64,000 nt of DNA, taken from the NCBI GenBank assembly GCA_958450325.1, contig OY288243.1:55450378-55514377 (forward strand), written 5' to 3'. Position 1 is the first letter of the stretch. The number at the start of each line of letters is the position of its first letter. Positions 36,141 through 46,408 of this stretch are shown here, in pieces. Below the pieces are notes generated by a model. It searched no databases, was not told the DNA's origin, and saw only the letters and a list, made by a program, of their open reading frames with translations. The stretch comes from Agrostemma githago (taxonomy: Eukaryota; Streptophyta; Magnoliopsida; Caryophyllales; Caryophyllaceae). A program made the translations under genes and the position numbers.

Positions 36141-37175
36141 AAAGCCCTCACTATGAGTGAGGCTTGGACAAGGCGAAAGTCAAAGTATAGCCGCATAAGT
36201 CAATCGAGGATTACAACCTAGTCGCTATCCGCCCGGGTCGTTTTAAGTGCATTTGACTCCTTACTAAGGCTCTCTAACCAAGGTTTAGAAATCATACCTG
36301 ACCTCCTTGTCTGCGGTTGTTTGTTGAAGTGTGATCTGGATTTGCTTACCTTGACTTTGGTTCGAAATATTATTGTAGTTGATTAGTGCCTTGATCTTCG
36401 GAATAAACTGCATGCTTGAGTGTGTCCCCGGTCTTTGTACTTGTATCATTGAGATAGCTCTCATCTTGGAACATATGTTGTTTATCCTTGGACTTTGCGC
36501 AATTGTATTCTTTGGAATAGATTCCATCTATTCTTGTACTTTGCATAATTGTGTTCTTCGGAATGGATCCCGTCTATTCCTAGGCTTTGTGTAATTGTAT
36601 TCTTTGAAATAAATTCCTCATCCATTTCTGGTCTTTGCTTAATTGTATCATGGGAATAGATTCCGTGTATTCCTGGACTTTACATAATTGTATTCTAAGG
36701 AATAGATCTCGTCTATTCCTGGGCTTCGCATAAATGTATTCTTTGGAATAGATTCCATTTATTCATGTTATTTGCTTCTGATAAGAGGCTGCATAAGCTC
36801 TTGGTAATTGTATATGTACTTTGATCCTTCCTTGGATCGTTGTGCAAACTCTTGGCGAGTGCGTAATTTCATTTGAATTGGTTTTTGCTTCATGCTTTTG
36901 TTTTTCGCTTGTTTTTGTATCTTGGACTTTGGACTTTAGGTTTGTGATTTTTTGCTTGGGATATAGTTCGGCTGTTTGGATTAAAGATTTTCTAGGGGTA
37001 GTTGATTTGTTGTTCTTTTGCAATTTTGTTGAAGGGTTTGCTACTTGGTATCGGAGAGTGGCTTGAGCATGATGGGTACCGCCGGGGATTTTTATTGCTT
37101 TGTGTAACAGGCTATGCTGGAATATGGGAGGTCCCGCTGGGGAGGATAATATAGTCTGTTACTCCGCCGGGGAGG
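36141..37175 (-). other. 3' untranslated region of Tat element I
   Basis: Follows the purine tract (minus strand GAGGGCTTT) and shares GTGAGGCTTGGACAAGGCGAAAGTC with the same position in elements A, J and H. It contains tandem repeats and GCCGGGGAGG motifs (37,078-37,170). No coding frame is credible. Confidence 0.65.
36465..36775. repeat. Degenerate tandem repeat, about 58-61 bp unit, five to six copies
   Basis: The unit includes TTGGAATAGATTCC, TATTCCTGGACTTTGC and ATAATTGTATTCTT, with point changes and small indels between copies. It lies in the Tat 3' UTR. Confidence 0.82.
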
Positions 37176-37379
37176 TTGACGTGGTTTGCTATTGTTTCTT
37201 TTGCTAGTCAATGGGTGTATGTTTTTCGCGTACTGACTTCTGGACTAACTTGGTCATGTCTTGAGTTGGAGACTCAGGCGCCTAGTTTCGGGCGACCCAA
37301 TACTCACACGCCTCATCTCCAGTGCCTTAAATCTCAGGCGCCTGGGATGGTGCAGCTAAAATTCTATTTTATCGTCCCG

Positions 37380-37389
37380 TTATAAGAAC
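37380..37389 (+). promoter_or_regulatory. Probable promoter of the antisense extra gene of element I
   Basis: TTATAAGAAC about 120 bp upstream of ATG 37,510, preceded at 37,270-37,345 by two CTCAGGCGCCT palindromic motifs. Confidence 0.45.
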
Positions 37390-38126
37390 TCGAATTGAGG
37401 AGCGTTTGGTTATTTCATTCAAAACCCGACGTGACTCCCCTTTCGCCTTTCTTTCGCTTTCTCGCCATTTTTAACCAATTTCAAGCTTGATTTCTTGCTT
37501 AACTTGATAATGTCGACCACAAGTAAGTGCTCTTTACTCACCCATTGTCGATTTGAACTTGTTTAGTTTGAATTTGAATTGAATTTCCTTAAACCCTAGA
37601 AATCGATTTGCGTTTTTCCGTTTTGCTATGTTTTGATGCTTGCTCTCTGTTCCATTTTCGAATTTGGGTAGCATAGAACTTGTAGGGGTAGTTATTTGCT
37701 TGAGATAGAAGCTTGAAGGTTCTTTAATGGCCTCCTACATGCAAATTTCAAAATGCCAGGGTTTAGGGACCGAATTTTTTTATCGTTCCCGTACTTGACT
37801 CCGGTAAACTTATTATTTTGCTGATTAGGAGGTTATGGGTAACTTGTATGTCGATTTTCAAGACCTGGAACGCACTCTAGGTCCTTTTGTGTAAGACCGT
37901 GGAGTTTACGACGAACCAAATGAGATCGTAACGATGCCTAATTTTTCCGAAACCACTTTTATTGTGATCGTTGTCGTAAATGGATGCTGGGATTTTTTGG
38001 ATGTTTGATAGCTTGCTTGTAAATTTTGGACCTATTTTGACCCGTTTAGGTTGTCCTGACCTGACCTTGGATGTCTGTTTTGTTTTGATTTGTTTTGTAG
38101 GTGGAAATAACACGGAACGTCCTAAT

Positions 38127-38433
38127 TGAAACACCCCACATTGATTGAAGATGTCCTATTTATGAGCTTTGCTTAAAGGGATTTGAAGTACTACTCATAT
38201 CAACAAAGTGCACTTTCTTTTCTGGTTTGCACGTGATAAGAACTCTGCAGTTAAGCGTGCTTGACTGGGAGCAATCTTAGGATGGGTGACCTCCTGGGAA
38301 GGTTTCCGGGATGCGCATGAGTGACGATAAAATGTGCTGGAAAGGACTCGTGTTGGTCTGTGGGACCAGTACAAACCCTGGCGGGCTACCGCAGTTAACA
38401 TTTCCGGTCCTAGGATTGGGCCGGGGTGTTACA
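38127..38433 (+). mobile_element. Solo LTR of a Cassandra-type TRIM element (307 bp)
   Basis: Ends TGAAACACCCC...GGGGTGTTACA, perfect CTAAT on both sides (38,122-38,126 and 38,434-38,438), and an internal 5S rRNA-derived segment. Cassandra elements are known for carrying 5S rRNA promoter sequence in their LTRs. Only one LTR is present, so this is a solo LTR. It lies inside the extra ORF of element I. Confidence 0.92.
38239..38301 (+). promoter_or_regulatory. 5S rRNA-derived segment with Pol III internal promoter boxes
   Basis: AACTCTGCAGTTAAGCGTGC and GGATGGGTGACCTCCTGGG match the plant 5S rRNA A-box region (about 38,252-38,263) and C box (38,280-38,298). Only about the 3' half of 5S is recognisable, so it is not an rRNA gene. 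Confidence 0.92.
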
Positions 38434-39302
38434 CTAATGAGGTCCCATTAGTTGGTGCCACTGGTGAGGCTTATGGGTCGAGTTCCTTGACCTCTGGGAT
38501 GGCTCGTAGGAACCGGCCAAGCGTTCCTTCGCCTAAGTTGGAGACTAAGGCGAAAAATGAGGGAGACTTCAACCGGGTTAAGAGGCGGGTTTTACCAGTG
38601 ACAGTTTAGAGGAGGCGACAAGTGCTTAGGCCGATAGACGAGGCCGAAGAAGTGGCTTACGTGGATCCCGTTTGGGCTACGGATTGGAATGAGGGGAAAT
38701 TAGTATTCCGTCCGGACTTCCACGTATCAAGCAGTACGTATTGCTATTTTGCAGCCCCCAAGCTCGATAAGGACATTCTCGGGGTACACAACTGTAGACA
38801 CCCACATTTTTGCCTGCTAGTACCTATAGCAGTCTCCAACAAAACACACGATGATGATCGGACGTCAACATGCATCAACACGCTCGAATATGAGCTGGTA
38901 ATCAATAGTTTTCGATGTGGGCACTTAACAGAGTAAAAATATCTCAAAATCAACCTCTAAACAGCGGGTAATTTCCAAGAAAATAAAGCTACTTTGAGCC
39001 AAAACCGTCACCGGGGGCAAAATCGTCTCTACCAACTGAGTCAAACCCGGTCAAAGTCGAAACTCGAAAATAAAATAAGCCACAAAAGCGTTCAAGTACG
39101 CAATCAGACCAAGTCGAAACGGAATCCGAAATTGCGTCTTTTAAAACGGATATCAATTCGTATTTTGAGCAACTTCCGATATGCGCGATTTTAGTCCCCT
39201 GAGACCACGCTCCTCAGAATTAAGTCCTCCCAGGCGGTACCTCAGAATCAGGGGCTGAACTTGTCGCGCATGAATTTTGAAATCAAAAACATTTTGCAAA
39301 AA

Positions 39303-39313
39303 TTTATAAATAC
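39303..39313 (+). promoter_or_regulatory. LTR TATA box (element C)
   Basis: TTTATAAATAC about 510 bp into the LTR, matching the position in other Tat LTRs. Confidence 0.7.
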
Positions 39314-39785
39314 ACCCTCGTGTGCACCATTTCGGGGATCGAAAATCATTTCCTCAATTCTGAATCAAAGAGTGCGAGAGCCCTACCTTTCCCACATACA
39401 CTCAAAACACAGCTTAACTCCTCCTATATACATCGAATTGCTCTCCGTGTCTATGATAATATTCGGCGAGCGCATATTTCGAAGCATTTGATATGTAGGT
39501 TGAGGATGTCTAAATCCCATTTCTAATCCCTATACTCTTTTAATTATCGTTAATTACTATACTAACATTTTCATTATTCGTATCTAAAATTTATTTTCTT
39601 GTTTATAACTCCTAACTGCTTGTTCTTTCACGTATCGAACACTAAGGATAAGGAAATATGGAAGTCCGAACACAAGAGTATCGCACTTGCGTCGTCGGTC
39701 GCTTATCTCATCACCCCGCGTATTTGGTTGTCTAAGACAAGTCAACCCCTTAAAACGCTTTTATGCTATCGTTTTATTACTACCA

Positions 39786-39815
39786 CATATATATATATAT
39801 ATATATATATAATAA
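39786..39815. repeat. (TA)n microsatellite
   Basis: About 14 TA units inside LTR C, absent from the corresponding place in LTR D. Confidence 0.95.
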
Positions 39816-41112
39816 AAAATTTTTTTAATACGAGTCGAGTGGGCATCCGATGACGGTATTGACATTGTAGATCCTAACGATCAAATAACGATGTCGAGAT
39901 ACGTAGGACCTAATGCCCACAAGGACAAGTCGTTATCAATTCGGAGTAAACGTCTCATGATGCCATTTCGCACATCATGGACCCGTGGTCCAATGTCGAT
40001 GTCGAATAGTGCAAAGTGTTTAGTTCAGATTGATCATTTTCAAAACGGATTCGTTCGACGAAAGTTTTCGCCCAAAGTCCGTATAACAACCCAATGGAGC
40101 GCTAGGGTGGTGGCACCTCTATATGGAGGCGGGCCATTATAGGCGCCCGAGGATCAAGAAACCCATGGCGTGAGCCTGACCTCAGGGTTATGACGCGATT
40201 GTAGAATCTTTCGTTGCGCATTTTCGATATCGTTTACAATCGTTGCTCTTAAATGTTCGACGACGATTTTTTAATCGTATATCATGCATAAAGAGTCACC
40301 GAAAATCGAGCTAACATGAAACCTAATGATATTAATCCGAGAATTGTGCGGTGTACGAGGCCCGATAACGACGCGATACAGAAGGCTTTGTTATTCGTGT
40401 TAAGTCGATATATCGATTCAAATCATTAATCGGGACAATTAAGGACAAGTACATAAAATCAAGGCCAAAACGAGGTATCGTAGACTTTCAGAGTAGTCAA
40501 ACAACGATGCAAGTTTTACCTCGTCAACTATACTCGTGACGCAAGTCAACACATGTCAATCCATCACGTGTTTCCTTTCAAAGTCCACATCTCATATCTA
40601 TTTTCATTCTATTACCGTCTACCTTTTACGACTTTGAGTGAATGCCTCGCAATATTAATCATATATCGACGACTCCCTAGTCGGTCACGATATTCGATAA
40701 ATAAAGGTAACCAAATTTCATTAGGATAAGTCCGGACGAGTCTTCGAAGCCTCGAGATCAAGCTTGCATGACACTTTGGTTTTGTACACCGTCGATCAAG
40801 GTGCCCAATGTACGTGCCTGGACACTGAGTCGCCGAACACCAGATGCTTGAGTTCTAAATCGCATGAGCTTACCCGCCTGAACCTCTGTCCTGTAATTAG
40901 TACGCAACTTAATGCGTAGATAATAGTAGTCTGTCCAATATTTCGGTTTGCAGTTTCTGTTTTCGTTTTCTATTTGCGAGTCCGTTTATGGTTTACGTTT
41001 ACCGTTTGTAATTCGATATAACAATTGCTTGTCGTATTGTGAAATAAAGATGTATTCCGCCCGTATAACTTGTAACCTCTATTTTAAAGTTTTAATTCAT
41101 TGCGTGGCATTT

Positions 41113-42549
41113 TGTAGACACCCGCATTTTGCTTTCTCGGATCTGTAGCAGTTTCCAATAAAACACCCGATGATGATCGTACGGTAACATGCATGAATAC
41201 GCTCGAATACGGACTCGAAATCAATAGAATCAAACGTGAGCATTGAGCGGAGTAAAAATCTCTCAAAACTTACCTCAAATCCGGTTTCAGTGGGTCGTTT
41301 CAAATAAAATAAAGCTACTTTGAGCCAAAACCGCCACCGGGGGCAAAACCTTCTTTTGTCGATCGAGTCAAACCTAGTCAAAGCCGAAAACCCAAAATAA
41401 GCTAATGTACGACATCATGTCCAAATACATAATCAAATCAAAGTCAAAACGGAATTTGTATTTCCCTCAAATAACACAGATATCAATCGGTATTTTGAGC
41501 AACTTCCGTACGCGCGATTTCAACCGCCTGCATCCATGCGCCCCTGAACTGAGCTGCCTCAATTGGGGCTCCCCAATACCAAGGTGCTAGCCTTCAGGCG
41601 CCCGAGTTTCTAGTTAGAACATTTCACAAAAGTCTATAAATACACCCTTACGTGCATCGTATCAATGGTCGACATTTTTGCTTTCGAAATCCTTAATAGA
41701 AATCCGAAAGCTGTTTCTCTGCTTCACATACACAAACCGAGACCAAAAAACCATTTTCAACCATTTCAAAAGATTACTCCCTTCATTCGACAAGCGTTTG
41801 GTAATCCCAAAACACAAAAACACACCCTAACTCTTCCTACATACCTCGAATTGCTCCTCGTGTCTAACATTTTACTTTTTGCATCTAACATTTTACTTTT
41901 CCGTTCCTAACATCTGACTACTAACATTCCACTATAAAATACTCGTCTTTAACATGCCGAATATAAAGGGTGACGAGTAAGGAAACACGGACACAAGAGT
42001 ATGTCACTCGAGTCGACGGTCGCTTATGTCACTACCCCGCGTAATTGGTTTTCTAGGGCGAGTCAACCCCCTAAAACGTTTTTTTTACATTTTTTGTCAA
42101 ATTAATACCGCGTATACTATTATAAAAATATTTTCAAAACTCGATTCGAGCAAACGTCCGATGACGCTAATTCGAGCATCATAGGCCTGAAAGGCCAAAC
42201 TACGACACCAAAAAGCAAATGGTCTAACGTTTGCAACGACAAATCGATCCTTCCAATCGTACGTATTCGATAATTATTTCGGCCTAATGTCCGTATAACT
42301 CTCAAACAGGAAGAACGGGAGGTGATGCCTCACATTTGAGGCGCGCCACCACAAGCGCCTGAGTGTTATGACGCCTCATGGCGTGCGCTTGACCCATCGG
42401 GTTACGACACGATCGTAGAATCCTTCGTCGAGTGTTTTCGATGTCATTTTCAAATGTCGCTCTAAATGCTTGATGTCGATTCCGTAATTGAATGTCGCAC
42501 ATGAAGAGTCATTGAAAGTCGAAGTAGTACGAAATCTCATCACGTCAAT
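41113..42549 (+). repeat. 5' LTR of Tat element D (type 3), left part
   Basis: Starts TGTAGACACCCGC, TATA box at 41,634-41,643. It is interrupted at TCAAT (42,545-42,549) by minus-strand element J and resumes at 45,621. Confidence 0.82.
41634..41643 (+). promoter_or_regulatory. LTR TATA box (element D)
   Basis: CTATAAATAC, preceded by CAGGCGCCCGAG-type palindromic sequence at 41,595-41,607. Confidence 0.7.
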
Positions 42550-44790
42550 TGTGGACATGACATAGGTCCACCCCGACGCGGCCACGCGCGGGTTTGGGGA
42601 GGCGAATGAATCTCCATATGAGATGGTCAAATTGAAATTTAAATCGAAGTAGGAGTCGCCACCGAACGTTGTGGGAGTTCGGGCCCGTTCGAACCCACTC
42701 TATGTCGTAGTGGGCCGTGTACAAAATACGGCCCATTTCCGATGTCAGAGCTTATTGGGTTCGTCCCTTTGCATTTGATACCGATACCGACATTATCGGA
42801 TATCGTGTATTGAATGACTCTCGTTGCCAATGGATTCGGACATCCGGAAACCATGGTTTTGAGTAAGGGGTGAGGGTATGTGTTGGGAAGTTCACTAAGA
42901 ACACCCAACCCCGCCCGCACTTAGCGGCCTTTACTAAGATATCGTTCGTTTTTGGTGTACACGTGTTAGTTCGACGGTTGAATGATATGCAAACATTATT
43001 TTCCCTAAGCATGTGAGAGAAAAATAAATGGGTTGTTAAGTCGTTTAATGCATCTTAAACTAATAACGTCAAAGTTATTTTAGCATGTGAGATTCGTTTT
43101 AGTCTAATAAAACAATAGAAATAAACTGCTACAAACACGAGAAAACGAGTTAGTAACGATTGAATAAATCGAATAAAGATGTAAATACGATAATATGCAT
43201 GATTTTGAAAAAGGTTTATGACACGTGATGGATAAACACGTGTTGACCGAGGTCAAAAAAAGTATTTATCGAAATCTGAAAATATGTCGCGAAAGTCGCT
43301 ATTTTATGTAAGGAACGAAAAGAATAAAAAGACGAGAAAGCGAAGAAGAAAGGGTCGGCCTTCCAGGCTCTCGCGCGAGTCACCTGGGAGGCGCGCGACT
43401 CGCGCGGGAGTTTGTCCCGCTTTTTTTATTTTTCAAAAATCGTCAATTTTTATAAATATGGATTAATTTATACTCGATTTATATCTTCGATATTCGTCGT
43501 ATTCGATATTCGATTATGAAATCGATATCAAATAGTTAGAATGATTTTTAGAAAAAGTTTTGAAAAGTTTGTTTTGAAAAGAGTTTGAATGAAAAAAGTT
43601 AATTCTGTCTGCGTAAAAATCGTCGAATTTTGTTTAAAAAAGATGTAACGATTTTTTTAGCATCAACGAGATTTAATTTAGTTCTTTGTTAGATACGATA
43701 TTCGATTAGAGAATCGATATCGTATTTTAAGAACGTTTATATATGAAAATAGTTTTTTGTAGTATCGATATTAGAAAATAAAAAGATGCAACGACGACCC
43801 ATATAAAAAAGGACCGACTAACGAGAAGAAAAAGAAAGGGGACGAGAGAATGGAAGAGAAAAAGGGAAGAATCAGGTTTGATTTTACACCCTCAAACTAC
43901 ATGCTTTGCTTTCTCGGAATAATGCTCGTCGGAAAGTGGCTTAGACACGGGAGCGTCGAGACGATGTGGATGAGTTTGGGTGTCGGTTTTTGTGCGGGTG
44001 AGGAGTCGGGTTGTGGCCGGTTTTTGGGGTGTCGGAGTTGCCGGGTTGTAGTAGCGGTACTTCGATGCTATTTTTTGGACGTATGAATATTATGGGATTA
44101 GTTATGTAACGAAGGTGTATGATTATGGATTGTAGATGTTATGAATTGTTGGTGTCAATAATTGATGACCGGAGGGTCCTATTTATAGTTGAAGTCCTTG
44201 ATAGGAGCTAGGAGAAATATTCTTCCTTAGGTGACAAAAAATACCGGTTTGGATAGGAAACATAGGAGTTTGAAGGGAACGTGAATTCCGTTCCTTGGGG
44301 ATTAAGCCATGTCTCGGCTGTTTTGGGGCTGTTTTGGCCGAGTGTTTGACACTCGGTTGGTAAATTGATTTGGTTTTCGGATAGAATTCCTACTTGAGAT
44401 CGAATTCTATCCTTGAACGGATTTGTTTAATATTTTCGAGGCTGATATTTTGTTGTATCTGAGCCTAGACCGAACTAATGAGATGTCACGGCTGGTCCGT
44501 GTATCTTGGTAAAAAATATCTTTGACCGGGTTTGACCCGGTCGCTAAAAGACGGTTTTACCCCTGGTGCCGGATTCGACCCAAATTAGTTTTATTTGACT
44601 CAAAACTACCCACTGGGCCTGGATTTGAGGTTGTTTTTGTGAGATTTGTACTCCGTAATAAGCCTAAACCAAATGTCGATGATTTCGAGTCCATATCCGA
44701 GTCCATTAAAGCATGTTTGCGTCCGATCATCATCGGGTGTTTGGCGGGAACTATTATAGACACCTGGCGGTCAAAATGTGGGTGTCTACA
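42550..44790 (-). repeat. Complete 3' LTR of element J (type 2), 2241 bp
   Basis: Minus-strand TGTAGACACCCACATTTTGACC...ATGTCCACA; collinear with F's LTR (57,732-59,964), though some central segments differ. TATA box CTATAAATAG at 44,179-44,188 on the minus strand. Confidence 0.88.
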
Positions 44791-44967
44791 GAGCCCCCAC
44801 TCCGACTGAGGCTTGGACAAGGCAAAAGTCAGAGTAGCTACCAGGTCAATCTAGGATTAAAACCTGGCAGACTTCCGATCGGGTCGTTTATAGTCGATTA
44901 GACTTGCGTGAAGGGCTCGCCAGCCATAAGCTAGAAATCATACCTGGGTTGATGTCAATAATGTCGT

Positions 44968-45275
44968 GGGAGCTTGCCTTGGAAGCTATGGATGTATCTG
45001 TTTACAGATACATCCCGTCTTGGAATTACGCGGGAGCTTGCCTTGGAAGCTATGGGTGTATCTGTTTACAGATACATCCCGTCTTGGAGTTGCGCGGGAG
45101 CTTGCCTGGGAAGCTATGGGTGTACCTGTTTGCAGATAATCCCGTCTTGGAATTACGCGGGAGCTTGCCTTGGAAGCTATTGGTGTATCTGTTTACAGAT
45201 ACATCCCGTCTTGGAATTGCGTGGGAGCTTGCCTTGGAAGCTCTGGGTGTATCTGCTTACAGATACATCCCGGTT
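44968..45275. repeat. Tandem repeat, 64-bp unit, five copies
   Basis: Units start at 44,968, 45,032, 45,096, 45,159 and 45,223 (periods 64, 64, 63, 64). Core GGGAGCTTGCCTTGGAAGCT then CTGTTTACAGATACATCCCG. They lie in the 3' UTR of element J. There are no variable spacers, so this is not CRISPR-like. Confidence 0.93.
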
Positions 45276-45620
45276 CCTTAGTAAAAAATGTTGTCTGAGC
45301 CTTCCACTGGGGAGTTTTTTTTTTGAGAATTCTTCGGGAGTCTTGGGTGTACCTGTATGCTGACACAATTTGTATGTAACATTTAGGTGAAACACCGACT
45401 CACGCTGAGGAAAAAATGATTTTTGATTGATTTTTGGAAAGAAAATGCTGAAGAAATTTTTTTGAATTTTTTTGGAAATGCTTGGGATGACTTGATTCCT
45501 GATCGGATTCTGACACGGACTCCTAAAATCCTCTGGTTAGGACTGTTTGCGTCCGATCATCATCGGGTGTTTGGCGGGAACTATTATAGACACCTGGCGG
45601 TCAAAATGTGGGTGTCTACA

Positions 45621-46408
45621 TCAATCCGAGAGTCGTATGGTCTACGTGACCAGATAACAACGTCGCGATACGAAGGCTCCGATATTCGTATTAAGTCGTG
45701 ACCAGATAACAACTGAGGGGATTAAGAACAAGTACCACATTATGGTCGAAATGAGATATCGAAGACTCCCAATATAGTCCGCAACGATACCGGCCAGTTT
45801 CGCCTAGGGAATAATAATTGAGACGTTAGTCGATGTGTGCTAATCTATCACACGTCTTCATCCCAATCCCACATTTCATATTCGTTTTTACACTATTACG
45901 ACTTTGAGCGAATGTCTCACCACATAAGTCTTATACTGACGACTCCCTAGTCGGAGTCGGTGTACGATGAATTGAAATGGTCATATTTTGTTAGGATAAG
46001 TCGGGATGAGACATTGTGGCCTCGGGATCAAGCGAGCATCACGCTTTGGTTCCGTACACCGCCTATGTGGACGCCCTAGGGCAGGTGCCTGAATGTCAGG
46101 TCGCCTCACCCCAGGCGCATGGCTTCTAGGACGCATCAGCCTACGCACCTGAGCCTCTGTGCACTGATCAATACGCGACATAATGCATAACTGATTGGAG
46201 TTTGTCCAATCGTTCGGTTTACAGTTTTTGTTTACGTTTCTATTTTGCGAGTTCGTTGATAGTTAACGTTACCATTTCTAACCTGATATTATAATGACTT
46301 GTTGTATTGTGAATCTCGTGTTGTATTCCGCCCGTGTAACTTGTAATCTAATTTTGAAGTTATTTAATTCATCTTGTGGCATTTATCACTTGTAAATGAA
46401 CCCACATG
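45621..46408 (+). repeat. 5' LTR of Tat element D, right part
   Basis: Begins with the second TCAAT copy and continues the alignment with LTR C (from about 40,340). It is cut by element G at 46,408/46,409, just beyond the point where C is cut. Confidence 0.8.

Larger units (their letters stand above)
37510..38792 (+). pseudogene. Extra ORF of Tat element I, transcribed opposite to the element
   Basis: A short first exon (ATG 37,510 to 37,522) ends at a strong donor, GTAAGTG. The acceptor TTTTGTAG at 38,093-38,100 opens exon 2 in a compatible phase (GNNTERPN...). Exon 2 is split by a Cassandra-type solo LTR (38,127-38,433) and its CTAAT duplication. Removing those restores one frame: VGATGEAYGSSSLTSGMARR, basic stretches, one TAG at 38,607-38,609, then DPVWATDWNEGKLVFRPDFH. 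It is cut at 38,792 by Tat element C. The product is hydrophilic and I do not recognise a domain. The placement (downstream of pol, antisense, beside the 3' UTR) matches the extra ORFs known from Tat-lineage retrotransposons. Confidence 0.6.
38793..41112 (+). repeat. 5' LTR of Tat element C (type 3), truncated by element D
   Basis: Starts TGTAGACACCCACATTTTTG with no purine tract before it, so it is a 5' LTR inserted into element I's extra ORF. It is collinear with D (41,113 onward) and cut at GTGGCATT/TGTAGAC. It carries a TATA box at 39,303-39,313 and a second GC-rich palindrome cluster around 40,110-40,180. Confidence 0.8.
42550..45620 (-). mobile_element. Internally deleted Tat element J with target duplication TCAAT
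   Basis: TCAAT flanks both ends (42,545-42,549 and 45,621-45,625). On the minus strand it consists of the first 77 bp of a 5' LTR (45,544-45,620), about 750 bp of 3' UTR with tandem repeats, and one complete 3' LTR (44,790-42,550). The 77-bp 5' remnant is identical to the start of the 3' LTR (44,714-44,790). Everything between, including the primer site and gag-pol, is gone. The duplication shows that both original ends remain. Confidence 0.92.

Noticed and set aside
38239..38301. Functional 5S rRNA gene
   Set aside because: Only the 3' half of 5S is present and it sits within Cassandra-type LTR ends with a target duplication.
44968..45275. CRISPR-like array
   Set aside because: Units are directly contiguous with no unique spacers and the DNA is plant nuclear; it is a tandem repeat.
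44904..45363. 125-129 codon ORFs with repeated CLGSYGC-type blocks as a repeat protein
   Set aside because: They are translations of the 64-bp tandem repeat in two frames, with period not divisible by three.
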